The translations under genes and the position numbers were made by a program. From contig CALSMJ010000001.1 of the NCBI GenBank assembly GCA_943787425.1, positions 496,001 through 560,000 of the forward strand: a stretch of DNA of 64,000 nucleotides, given 5' to 3'. The notes beneath the pieces are model-generated. The model did no database searches, was not told the DNA's origin, and saw only the letters and a program-made list of their open reading frames with translations. Origin of the DNA: an uncultured Pseudomonadales bacterium. Lineage in GTDB: Bacteria; Pseudomonadota; Gammaproteobacteria; Pseudomonadales; Azotimanducaceae. Positions 40,809 to 49,424 of this stretch are shown here, one piece after another (position 1 is the first letter of the stretch; each line of letters starts with the position of its first letter).

Positions 40809-42195
40809 GACCGGCTGGCGTCAGCGGATGCATTGCAGCCGCCATCGTGTTCTGAATCAGCACGACACTAGGCCACTGCGGCCAAGCCTGCTCTGGCACA
40901 GGGTTCAACCAAACAACATGCCGGCACCGATCCTGTATTCGTGTCAACCATTCAATGCCCGTCGTCGCATTGTAATGACGCAGGCTGCCACCAACCTCCA
41001 ACAGCTCCGGAAGACCAACCTGGCCATCACCCACGATGATCACCCGGGTGTCTGAGTCTAATCGACTTAAAAACGTCGTTGTCGATAATGCAGGCACAAG
41101 CACCCCATCGTCAAAACCTGTCAAAGTTTCGTAGATACAATTATGAAACCGATAACACTGCAGTGATTTCAGCTCAGCTTTTACAGCGGAGAAAAGCTGA
41201 ACACAAATCTCGGCATGCGCGTCCATCGACCCACCACTATCTAGCAACAGCACCAGCTTTAACCCATTACGACGCTCGGGTCGCATTCTAATATCCAAAA
41301 ACCCGCCGCTCGCCGCCGTTTTTTGAATCGTCTCCGAAAGATCCAACTCTTGAATCTGTGATTGACGCACCCACTTCCGTAAATGGCGTAACGCCAGGCG
41401 CAAGCTCCTGACGCCCAGAATCGCATCGTCATCTAATGCCCGATAAGCCCGCTGCTCCCAGACCTTGCTGGCCGTACCAAACCGAACCGGTTCTTGGTGA
41501 TACCGCTCGCCGACAACCCAAGGGGATTCGAGCGCCACGCCCCGTCCTGTCTGCTCGGACTGCCCCACACCTTGCTGACCGCCGTGACCTTCTTGACCCG
41601 GCTCGCCGGATTCTGAATCGCCAGCTTCACCTTCACCTTCACCTTCAAGACGATCTTGAGTCTGATGACTGCGCACCAAAGCCGAGCCGGCATCAACGCG
41701 GGCCTGGGCATCCGCCGCCTCGGCTTGGGCTTGCTCAGACGTCGCAAGGTTCTCGTGTGAGGCAGTTAAGGCGACTTGTACGGCTCTATCAGAGCGCTGA
41801 CCCGCCTCGAGCACCAGCCTATCTGGCATAACAGCGTCAGGTTCGCTCGATCCCTCAGGCTTGGTTATTAAGTCTCTCAGCAACCGCCGCAAGGCCGCCT
41901 CATCGAGTGCGAGGGCTTCACGGCTCGACAATACGTCTGTAATGGCAGTCACTAAAATGATGTCCGTTGTATCAAGCGGCGCCGTATCAAGACCCGTCAT
42001 AAATGCGGAAAAAGCTTGGTCGAACCGATCAAAATATCGCTCGTCTTTGATCAAGCACAATCGGCATAAATAATAAAACGCATTCGAATTTGAAAAGACG
42101 ACGCCGGCGTTCAGAGCCGACAGCAAGTCGAGCCACTCGCCAGTCGAAACGGGCAAGCGGTAGCGTCTTAATATCCCGAACAAAGACAGCAACAT
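40777..42195 (-). CDS. VWA (CoxE-like) domain protein
   Basis: This 472-residue protein has an N-terminal helical domain (about 1-130) and an acidic, Gly/Glu-rich linker (about 180-225). A C-terminal VWA domain follows, with the metal-site motif LLLDSGGSMD near residue 320 and GDGQVG later. Such proteins normally act with a MoxR AAA ATPase to assemble or activate a target complex. No MoxR gene is adjacent; the one at 9-10 kb belongs to another module. It is divergent from the type I secretion genes. Confidence 0.83.
   Translation of the reverse strand: MLLSLFGILRRYRLPVSTGEWLDLLSALNAGVVFSNSNAFYYLCRLCLIKDERYFDRFDQAFSAFMTGLDTAPLDTTDIILVTAITDVLSSREALALDEAALRRLLRDLITKPEGSSEPDAVMPDRLVLEAGQRSDRAVQVALTASHENLATSEQAQAEAADAQARVDAGSALVRSHQTQDRLEGEGEGEAGDSESGEPGQEGHGGQQGVGQSEQTGRGVALESPWVVGERYHQEPVRFGTASKVWEQRAYRALDDDAILGVRSLRLALRHLRKWVRQSQIQELDLSETIQKTAASGGFLDIRMRPERRNGLKLVLLLDSGGSMDAHAEICVQLFSAVKAELKSLQCYRFHNCIYETLTGFDDGVLVPALSTTTFLSRLDSDTRVIIVGDGQVGLPELLEVGGSLRHYNATTGIEWLTRIQDRCRHVVWLNPVPEQAWPQWPSVVLIQNTMAAAMHPLTPAGLTSASKALLR
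41625..41646. repeat. CTTCAC hexamer repeat in the VWA linker
   Basis: CTTCAC repeats about 3.7 times and encodes the GEGEGE part of the acidic linker. It is a short in-frame microsatellite that could change linker length without frameshift. Confidence 0.75.
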
Positions 42196-42313
42196 ATCGG
42201 ATCCAATCCTACAATGGCCCAGCTCTGATAAAGTCTGATTGCCGCTTCAAAACGAGGCAAAGCGACCGTTTCCGCACCGTGAGGATAAGTCTAGCAGAGA
42301 CTTTCATAACGAA

Positions 42314-42322
42314 TGCTATACT
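42314..42322 (+). promoter_or_regulatory. Extended -10 promoter giving a leaderless secretion mRNA
   Basis: TGCTATACT is an extended -10 (TGn plus TATACT). Its last base lies 7 bases from the A of the ATG at 42329, the usual distance to a transcription start. The mRNA would therefore start at or next to the start codon. No ribosome binding site is seen. Confidence 0.5.
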
Positions 42323-42328
42323 CGCGTT

Positions 42329-44455
42329 ATGACAGACCCGGTCCTCGATAGCCTAAACACCATTGCCAGCAGTCCAAGCGCTGCCTTGTCAGCCTACACG
42401 CGCGCGTTGGGACAGCCCGTTTCCGAAGACGCACTTTATGCTGGCTTGCCAAAACCAACCTCCAGTACAGATCTTCTCGAACTCGCTGCAAGAGCAGCAA
42501 AGCGTGCTGGGTTTGAACCGATGATTTTCGCGAAGCAGTTTGACACCCTAACGAACGAGGATTGTCCGTGCCTTCTCACGCTAACCGGCGACCGAGCACT
42601 GCTGATCCTACAGGTCACTGATGACACGCTGATTTACCCCAGTGGGGTGCAGGCGCAAGCCAATGCGATCGATAAATCTCTGGTACAACACCATTACGCC
42701 GGCGCGCTGTTAAAACTCAAAGCGCGTGCGCCAGACGATGCTGTTCAACGGCGGTTCAACAGGCACTGGTTTTGGTCGGTCATACAGCAATCTAAAAGTC
42801 TTTACTCCGAGGTTCTCATTGCCTCTTTCCTCGTCAACCTCTTTGCCCTGGCGACGCCTTTATTTGTGATGAATGTCTACGACCGGGTCGTCCCCAACCA
42901 GGCGACCAACACACTTTGGGTTCTGGCGTCCGGTGTCGCCTTGGTTTTTGTCTTTGATTTTGTCATGAAATCCCTGAGAGGCTATTTTCTCGATGTCGCC
43001 GGCAAACGGTCTGACCTATTATTGTCTTCTGCGACCTTTGAGCAGGTCCTCAACATGACCATGCAAGAGCATCCCAAGCGCGTCGGTAGCTTCGCAAGCC
43101 AGCTTCAAGAATTTGATCAGTTCAGAGAATTTTTCACCTCAACCACATTACTCACATTGATCGATTTGCCTTTTGTCCTACTCTTTATCGGATTGATTTT
43201 TGGCATTGCCGGTCCAATCGGAATGATCCCGCTCTTCGTCCTACCGATTGTGTTGCTGGTCAGCTTTACCGCTCAGCGTCAGCTTCGCCCGATTATTCAG
43301 GACATCTTCACGGAATCATCCCGAAAAACCGCCCTATTGGTCGAGACCCTGCACTCCTTGGAAGTCATTAAATCGCTGCAAGCGGAAAGTACAATGCAAG
43401 CCCGTTGGGAACAATCCCAAGACCAACTCGCGAGCCTCGGACTCAAATCGAGGCTCGGTTCACTCACAACCTTAAACCTCATTCAATTCATCTCTCAAAG
43501 CACAACCGTTGTTCTCGTCATCGCCGGGGTTTACGCCATACAAGCCGGCGAGTTGAGTATCGGTGGGCTGATTGCGTGTACCATTTTAACAGGACGGGCT
43601 CTGGCACCAATGAGTCAGATCGCAACGATCATGACCCGCTACCAACATGCGGTAGCCGCCTACGGCACCATTGACCGTTTAATGAACTTGCCGGGGGAGC
43701 GCGATTTCAAACACCAGTTCCTTCATCGCGCCGACTTGAAACCGGCCGTTGAATTTAGGTCAGTGAGCTTTACCTATCCAGGCCAAGTCGTGCCCGCCTT
43801 AAATTCTGTCAGCTTTCAAATTAAGCCTTACGAGAAGGTCGCAATCATTGGCCCGACCGGTTCTGGTAAAAGCACGATCGAGCGACTTATTTCGAAGCTC
43901 TACCTACCGACCGAGGGCAGCCTCCTGATCGACAATACCGATATTCACCAACTCGACCCGGCTGACTTGCGACGAAAAATTAGCTACCTGCCGCAAGAAT
44001 CAACACTTTTAGCGGGTTCGGTTCGAGACAACATCCGTTTTGGTTTGGCCAGTGCGACGGATGAGCAAATTTTGGAAGCCGCGAGTTTTGGCGGAATACG
44101 CACCTATTTTGATCAGCATCCAGAGGGCTTCGATTTTCAAGTCGGCGAGCGGGGCGGCTTTTTATCTGGCGGGCAGCGACAGGGCATCGCCATCGCCCGC
44201 GCGCTGATTAATCAGGCGCCGCTCATGCTCTTAGACGAACCTACCAATGCCATGGACCGGCAGGCTGAGCTGGATTTTATTCAGCAGTTAAACCACTACG
44301 GCCCGAACCGAACCTTGATTTTGATCACCCACAGAATGAACCTTTTAGCACTCGTTGACCGGGTCATCGTTATGAGAAACGGGACCGTCATGGCAGATGG
44401 CAGCAAAGAGGCCATCTTGAGTCAACTTGCGCAGAACAGTGGACAATCAGCATGA
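42329..44455 (+). CDS. Type I secretion ABC transporter, LapB-like
   Basis: Inner-membrane permease/ATPase of a type I secretion system. The 708 residues have an N-terminal C39-like domain (about 1-130) without the protease cysteine signature. Next come a transmembrane domain of about five or six helices (about 150-430) and a nucleotide-binding domain with Walker A GPTGSGKST near residue 510, signature LSGGQRQ near 612, Walker B LLDEPTNAMD and the H-loop ITHRMN. The pattern is that of LapB, which exports large RTX adhesins. It overlaps the adaptor gene by 4 bases. I start at ATG 42329, next to an extended -10 element. Confidence 0.9.
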   Translation: MTDPVLDSLNTIASSPSAALSAYTRALGQPVSEDALYAGLPKPTSSTDLLELAARAAKRAGFEPMIFAKQFDTLTNEDCPCLLTLTGDRALLILQVTDDTLIYPSGVQAQANAIDKSLVQHHYAGALLKLKARAPDDAVQRRFNRHWFWSVIQQSKSLYSEVLIASFLVNLFALATPLFVMNVYDRVVPNQATNTLWVLASGVALVFVFDFVMKSLRGYFLDVAGKRSDLLLSSATFEQVLNMTMQEHPKRVGSFASQLQEFDQFREFFTSTTLLTLIDLPFVLLFIGLIFGIAGPIGMIPLFVLPIVLLVSFTAQRQLRPIIQDIFTESSRKTALLVETLHSLEVIKSLQAESTMQARWEQSQDQLASLGLKSRLGSLTTLNLIQFISQSTTVVLVIAGVYAIQAGELSIGGLIACTILTGRALAPMSQIATIMTRYQHAVAAYGTIDRLMNLPGERDFKHQFLHRADLKPAVEFRSVSFTYPGQVVPALNSVSFQIKPYEKVAIIGPTGSGKSTIERLISKLYLPTEGSLLIDNTDIHQLDPADLRRKISYLPQESTLLAGSVRDNIRFGLASATDEQILEAASFGGIRTYFDQHPEGFDFQVGERGGFLSGGQRQGIAIARALINQAPLMLLDEPTNAMDRQAELDFIQQLNHYGPNRTLILITHRMNLLALVDRVIVMRNGTVMADGSKEAILSQLAQNSGQSA

Positions 44456-45759
44456 CCACTAGATCGATTGATGCTAGCGCGCGATTCACCGCGCTAACCC
44501 AAACCCAGCCGCTCAGCCATATTGCGCTCTGGATTACGGTGGTCTTTGTGCTGACTGCATTAATCTGGGCAAACTTTGCCACCCTTGAGGAGATCACTCG
44601 GGCAGATGGTCGAATCATTGCCTCGAGCCAGACCCAGGTGGTTCAAAATTTAGAAGGGGGCATATTAAGCGCCATTCTTGTCAAAGAAGGCGATCGCGTC
44701 GAAAAGGGTCAAGTGCTGCTCCAAATCGATAACACGCGGTTCGCTTCCTCATTCAATGAAAGCCAGGCCGCCATCACGACCCTCAGCTTTAAAATGCTAA
44801 GACTGGAATCTGAGATCTCGGGTGAGCCGATGCAAGTGCCACCGAATCTGACCGCGGCAGAGCGGCAATCCTTTAATGATGAAGCCCAGTTATTAAAATC
44901 AAGGCAAGATGAACTCAAAAGTAACTTATCGATTCTCGAGCAACAACGATCACAGCACAAGCAAGCAAAAGAGGAGTTACAACGCGAACTCCAAAAGCTG
45001 GCCCAGGGCGCAGACTATGCGCGCCAAGAACTTGCCATGACCGCGCCCCTGGTCGAAACCGGCGCCGTGTCACAGGTCGAACTGATTCGTCTAAAGGCTG
45101 CTGTAAATGAAGCTGAAGGTCGACTTGAGGGGGTTCGCTTGAAACTGCCTGCGCAAGACTCTGTCATTACCGAGGCAACCCAAAAAATACAAGAACGCCA
45201 GCAACAGTACCTTGCAGTGGCGCAGGAAGAACTGACGGCAACTCGTGCGGACCTTGAGCGGCTGAGTTACTCTAAGATCGCGCTGCAAGACCGAGTGGCT
45301 CGAACGGAGGTCAGGTCACCTGCCGACGGCATTGTGAATCAGGTTTTGGTCACGACAGAACGCGCAGTCATACAACCGGGTATGGATCTACTCGAAATCG
45401 TACCCCTCAACGACACCCTACTGGTCAATGCCAAGGTTCGGCCAGTCGACATTGCCTTTATACGACCAGGCCAGAAGGCGACCGTGAAAGTCACGGCCTA
45501 CGATTTCGCAATCTACGGAGGACTCGATGCAACCCTTGAACAGATTAGCGCCGATACCATCGTTGATGAGACCGGGGAATATTTCTTTCAAATTAGAGTC
45601 AGAACCGCGAAAAATTATTTAGGCCAAGCGGAAAACCCGTTGCCGATCATGCCTGGCATGATGGCAACGGTCGACATCAGCACCGGCGAGAAGAGCGTCA
45701 TGGACTATTTGCTCAAACCCTTAAAACGCGCCACGGCCTCGGCGCTCACCGAGCGATAA
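44452..45759 (+). CDS. Type I secretion membrane fusion protein, HlyD/LapC-like
   Basis: The periplasmic adaptor that joins the ABC transporter to an outer-membrane channel. The 435 residues have one N-terminal membrane helix (about 23-43). A lipoyl-like half (VVQNLEGGILSAILVKEGDRV) and long coiled coils (about 95-290) follow, then the second lipoyl half with RSPADGIVNQV near 288 and a C-terminal beta-barrel. The start ATGA overlaps the transporter stop. No TolC/LapE-type gene and no RTX adhesin is found nearby. Confidence 0.9.
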   Translation: MTTRSIDASARFTALTQTQPLSHIALWITVVFVLTALIWANFATLEEITRADGRIIASSQTQVVQNLEGGILSAILVKEGDRVEKGQVLLQIDNTRFASSFNESQAAITTLSFKMLRLESEISGEPMQVPPNLTAAERQSFNDEAQLLKSRQDELKSNLSILEQQRSQHKQAKEELQRELQKLAQGADYARQELAMTAPLVETGAVSQVELIRLKAAVNEAEGRLEGVRLKLPAQDSVITEATQKIQERQQQYLAVAQEELTATRADLERLSYSKIALQDRVARTEVRSPADGIVNQVLVTTERAVIQPGMDLLEIVPLNDTLLVNAKVRPVDIAFIRPGQKATVKVTAYDFAIYGGLDATLEQISADTIVDETGEYFFQIRVRTAKNYLGQAENPLPIMPGMMATVDISTGEKSVMDYLLKPLKRATASALTER

Positions 45760-45763
45760 GCGC

Positions 45764-46558
45764 TTATCGGCCTTTGAATTGAGGCGATCGCTTTTCTTTA
45801 AACGCTTGACGCCCCTCTTTATAGTCTTCGCTATTAAAGCAAGCATCAATCAAGGCTTGGATTCGCGCGGGCGCTTGCGCTGACTCGGGTTTGAGTAGTT
45901 CCCGAATGGTGCGTCGCGCCGCATGAACGGTGAGCGGTGCATTCGCCGCGACCTTTAAGGCATAAGCCGTAACCGCATCCTTTAACTCAGATGGCTCAAC
46001 AACAAAATTAATCAGCCCCATGCTTTGGGCTTCCTCGGCACCAAAGTAACGCGCCGAGATCATGATATCTTTCGCATGCGCCGGTCCCACAAGACCCACT
46101 AGCGCCTTCAATCCCGCCAATTCATAGCCCAACCCTAATCGCGCTGCGGGAATTCCAAACGTTGCCTGCGGCGTCGCAAATCGCACGTCCGCATTGAGCG
46201 CCGTCGCAAGCCCCCCGCCAATACAAAACCCCTCGATCATCGCGATCATCGGTTTGTCAATATTTGCGAGCCATCGATTGGCATTCGCGGCAATCGCTCC
46301 ATAGCGCTTGCGCTGCGCCGCATTGCCGCGCTTGTCATCGAATTCAGAAATATCGGCGCCCGAGACAAAGGCTTGACCACCCGCCCCACGCATCACGACG
46401 ACGCGAACCCTCGGGTCATGATGAAATGCCTCAAGAATCTCGCCCAGCGCCACCCACATCTCGAGGGAAATCGCGTTGCGCTTCTCGGGTTGATTGAAGG
46501 TCATCCAACCGATGCCCTCCTCGATATGGGCCAACATTTTTTGAGTCTTTAGTTGCAT
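45764..46558 (-). CDS. Enoyl-CoA hydratase/isomerase family protein
   Basis: A 264-residue crotonase-fold protein. The oxyanion-hole stretches are FVSGADISEF near residue 65 and CIGGGLATALNADVR near residue 112. Aligned without gaps to rat crotonase, the first catalytic glutamate (Glu144) is Ala in IPAARLG and the second (Glu164) is Asp in AKDIM. Plain enoyl-CoA hydration is therefore doubtful; the substrate is unknown. It lies downstream of a CaiB-type CoA-transferase, with about 150 bases between. Confidence 0.88.
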   Translation of the reverse strand: MQLKTQKMLAHIEEGIGWMTFNQPEKRNAISLEMWVALGEILEAFHHDPRVRVVVMRGAGGQAFVSGADISEFDDKRGNAAQRKRYGAIAANANRWLANIDKPMIAMIEGFCIGGGLATALNADVRFATPQATFGIPAARLGLGYELAGLKALVGLVGPAHAKDIMISARYFGAEEAQSMGLINFVVEPSELKDAVTAYALKVAANAPLTVHAARRTIRELLKPESAQAPARIQALIDACFNSEDYKEGRQAFKEKRSPQFKGR

Positions 46559-46708
46559 TACACCGCTCCAAATCGCTTAAATTCTGACCGCGTTACCGCT
46601 CAGTCTCGAGAAAATCCCGCTCGTTGCGCTCTCAACCCGCGTTGTCGGGTCCTGCTGCCCTCTCAAAGCTAGCAGCGGCGCCTCACATCGACGCTCCAGG
46701 ACAGGACG

Positions 46709-47893
46709 CTAGATGGCCTCTTGGTCTTTCAGCGCCTGAATCTCCTGATCACTCAGTCCAAGCTCGGTATAAATTTCAGGGTTATGAGCGCCTAAACTCG
46801 GCGCTGCGCGTTCAAATTCCGTGACGCGCTCATGATTAGACAAATTAATCGGACTACGAACCAAACCAATATCGCCCAATACATCGTGGCGCGCATTGGC
46901 CACCATACCCAAATGTTGAACTTGGGGGTCTTCAAAGGCCTCGGCCACCGAATAAATCGGCCCGCAAGGACAGCCGACCGGATTCAACAGCGCGACCAAC
47001 TGCTGCATCGTCAGAACGCGAGTGCACTCATTGATCGCGGCATTCAGCACCTGACGATGCGTTACGCGTCCGGATCCGGTCTCAAATCTAGGGTCCTGCG
47101 CCCATTGCGGTTGGGATAAAGCCTCGCAAAAAGCACGAAACATTTTCGTCGTACTGGCAGCAATATTGACAAACCCATCAGCTGCCTCAAAGACCCCCAT
47201 CGGCGAAAAGGTGGGATGATCATTACCGGCTCGTCCCGGGGTCTCTCCAGACATGGTGTAACGCGCTGCCTGAAAATCCAGCTTGCTCAACATCGCCTCG
47301 AGCAGACTGGTATGAACCCACTGGCCAGCGCCGGTTTTTGACCGCTCGATCAACGCCAAAAGAATCCCTTGACCCAAAAACATGCCAGCTGAGGTGTCGC
47401 TAATTGCAATGCCAACTCGCATGGGCGGCCCGTCTGCTTGCCCCGTCAAGCTCATCAAACCACTCGTGCCTTGCACGATTTGATCAACCCCGGGTCGAGA
47501 ATAATACGGTCCATCTTGGCCAAAGCCACTAATGCTGGCATAGATCAAACTCGGATGGATCAAGCGCAGCGTTTCGTAATCGATCTTTAGCCGGTATTTA
47601 ACCGCCGCCCGAAAATTCTCAACGAGAATGTCGGCCGTCGCCAGGAGCTTTAGAAACAGCTCATATCCGGCTTTTGATTTCAGATTTAGAGAAACGGATC
47701 GTTTATTTCGGTGAAGATTCTGTGCATCGGACCCGGTGCGCTGACCCGTGACATCTTGAGACGCGGCGGTCGCGGGTGGCTCCACGCGAATGACATCTGC
47801 GCCCCAATCGGCCAACAATCGAACTGCAACTGGGCCAGCTCGTGCCAAGGTTAAATCGAGTACTCGTAACCCCGATAATGGTTTAGCCGTCAC
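46709..47893 (-). CDS. CaiB/BaiF family CoA-transferase
   Basis: A 394-residue class III CoA-transferase. The N-terminal LSGLRVLDLTLARAGPVAVRLLADWGADVIRVE-type Rossmann start is present in full (residues 6-38). The catalytic aspartate is likely in RPGVDQIVQGTSGL near residue 158, and the glycine loop region follows. Such enzymes move CoA between carboxylic acids. The substrate is not known. It begins 3 bases after the DUF3014 gene ends and precedes a crotonase gene, which fits a small acyl-CoA pathway. Confidence 0.9.
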   Translation of the reverse strand: MTAKPLSGLRVLDLTLARAGPVAVRLLADWGADVIRVEPPATAASQDVTGQRTGSDAQNLHRNKRSVSLNLKSKAGYELFLKLLATADILVENFRAAVKYRLKIDYETLRLIHPSLIYASISGFGQDGPYYSRPGVDQIVQGTSGLMSLTGQADGPPMRVGIAISDTSAGMFLGQGILLALIERSKTGAGQWVHTSLLEAMLSKLDFQAARYTMSGETPGRAGNDHPTFSPMGVFEAADGFVNIAASTTKMFRAFCEALSQPQWAQDPRFETGSGRVTHRQVLNAAINECTRVLTMQQLVALLNPVGCPCGPIYSVAEAFEDPQVQHLGMVANARHDVLGDIGLVRSPINLSNHERVTEFERAAPSLGAHNPEIYTELGLSDQEIQALKDQEAI

Positions 47894-47896
47894 CCG

Positions 47897-48727
47897 CTAA
47901 TTCGTCTCGAGCGCTACCCGAAGCGCGCGAGATATCTCTGAGAGTTTTCGCTGAAGCCTTTGGGTATTGATCGGCCCCATTCGAATAACTTGTTTTTGAG
48001 CAGGACTGAGCCGCTCGAGCGCTTCGTCTTCAAACTCGTACATGACAACGGGCCGGGTTAACCGCACCTCACCGGCTAAAACCGGCACTTCCAACAATCG
48101 ACCGATGGCGGCGAACAACGTGTTGTTCATACTACCATTCGGCAGTCCCAGCTCAGAAAAGGCCTGATCGAGCAAGGGTAAAACTAAGACATACAGCTCG
48201 GCTGTGCCTTCACTGTCCAAAGACTCAAAAATATTCACAAACAAATCGTAGCGATCGTAACTCCTTGGATCGATCGCATAGGTTTCTTCATCTAGCTGGG
48301 AGACTAAAAACGCACCCCTTGGCGCTAAGATCTCAACTGGGTTTCGAACAACTCGACCTTCGGATACCCCGTTCGTAAACCCAACAAACTTTCTAATCAG
48401 ATCGTTCACCGCGACCCACTGGTTCATCCCTTCATGTCGACTCAAGCTGACTAAGCCATCCCGAATCAAGCCATCGCTATCATTTAACAGCGGTAACACA
48501 AACGCTGGCTCAACCGGCTCGGGTTCTGGCTCAGGTTCCGGCTCAGGTTCCGGCTCAGCTTCCGGCGTGACCTCGACAACGGGAGGCGTTGGCTCCGGAA
48601 TCGGTAACGTAACAATTTGAGTGGTTTCAGGGACCTCTTGGTCCCCTCCTAAGAAAAAAGTCCCTGCAATCAAAATCACGAGTAGGCCGGCGCCAATTGC
48701 CAAGAGCATTGGTTTGTTGGAAAGCAT
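47897..48727 (-). CDS. DUF3014 domain-containing protein
   Basis: A 276-residue protein with an N-terminal membrane helix (about 7-27) and a Pro/Glu-rich linker with repeated EP pairs (about 44-73). A globular domain (about 75-270) contains PLLNDSDGLIRDGL and RYDLFVNIFESLD, which I recognise as the DUF3014 pattern. Its function is unknown. The EP linker suggests a periplasm-spanning rod that holds the domain away from the membrane. A homolog search should confirm the family. Confidence 0.8.
   Translation of the reverse strand: MLSNKPMLLAIGAGLLVILIAGTFFLGGDQEVPETTQIVTLPIPEPTPPVVEVTPEAEPEPEPEPEPEPEPVEPAFVLPLLNDSDGLIRDGLVSLSRHEGMNQWVAVNDLIRKFVGFTNGVSEGRVVRNPVEILAPRGAFLVSQLDEETYAIDPRSYDRYDLFVNIFESLDSEGTAELYVLVLPLLDQAFSELGLPNGSMNNTLFAAIGRLLEVPVLAGEVRLTRPVVMYEFEDEALERLSPAQKQVIRMGPINTQRLQRKLSEISRALRVALETN
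48516..48563. repeat. Four 12-bp units encoding the EP linker
   Basis: Four near-identical copies of GGCTCAGGTTCC lie in tandem, in frame in the DUF3014 gene, each encoding EPEP on the minus strand. Copy number could vary without breaking the frame. Confidence 0.85.
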
Positions 48728-48815
48728 AGGGTCCCCCTTTTATTGACTCCCCGATTGTTGCGCTAAACCTCGAAGAAAAAAAGCCTCAACCGACATTTCC
48801 ACGATACTTCCATGA

Positions 48816-49424
48816 TCAGCTCGCCTGCTGATGCAGCGCCCTAAAAATCAACGCGCCAGCGCCCATGGCGGTCGTCGACCAAGCAATAATGCCGTCCTCA
48901 TGCCCCGCCATTGCGATGATCCCATCTGAGCCAACCTCCCGAGCAAGCGATTCCAAGGTCTGCGCCATCAAAACCGTGCCATAGGGTATTTCAGCACTCG
49001 TTTCGGGCAAGCCTAATTTCTGTCGGGCGCGCCAGATCAACGGACTATGAACATGGAAGACAAACCGTACCGAGGCGCAACTGTCGTAGATCGCTGCATG
49101 CGTTAAGGACTCCGAAGACGGCTCTTTAACGCCAGAGGCCGACAGGTGATTGCGCGCAAGCGACCAATGATCGACCAGTGCGTAATCCGCGGCGGTTAAG
49201 CGTTTGAGCCCTCCGGTTTGGGAGGCGGTGATGCTAAAGGCGTCGCCGACTCGACAACTTAGGTTGCCAAATCCATAACCACCATAGCGATCAGGTAATT
49301 GACCGATTAACTCGTACTCGACCAAAAGGTCTCGCCAGATTTGCAGATCCCGTGATACTTCGGGGACAGTCTCACGTTTTTCAAAGTCATAGCTAAATTT
49401 TATAACCCCTTCTTGCTCCGTCAT
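48816..49424 (-). CDS. Class II aldolase/adducin family protein (Ald2- or MtnB-like)
   Basis: A 202-residue zinc-dependent aldolase-fold protein. Zinc ligands are seen in FHVHSP near residue 126 and the later histidine in AGHEDG near residue 177. The family glutamate is in PSSESLTHAAIY near residue 106. It overlaps the mtnA stop by 4 bases. The mtnA-aldolase pair occurs in the DHAP shunt, where Ald2 splits 5-(methylthio)ribulose or 5-deoxyribulose 1-phosphate to DHAP and an aldehyde. An MtnB dehydratase role is the alternative, but no other methionine-salvage gene is present. Confidence 0.8.
   Translation of the reverse strand: MTEQEGVIKFSYDFEKRETVPEVSRDLQIWRDLLVEYELIGQLPDRYGGYGFGNLSCRVGDAFSITASQTGGLKRLTAADYALVDHWSLARNHLSASGVKEPSSESLTHAAIYDSCASVRFVFHVHSPLIWRARQKLGLPETSAEIPYGTVLMAQTLESLAREVGSDGIIAMAGHEDGIIAWSTTAMGAGALIFRALHQQAS

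Noticed and set aside
41436..41831. 131-codon plus-strand frame opposite the VWA linker
   Set aside because: It is the antisense of a repetitive Gly/Glu-rich linker and has no family resemblance.
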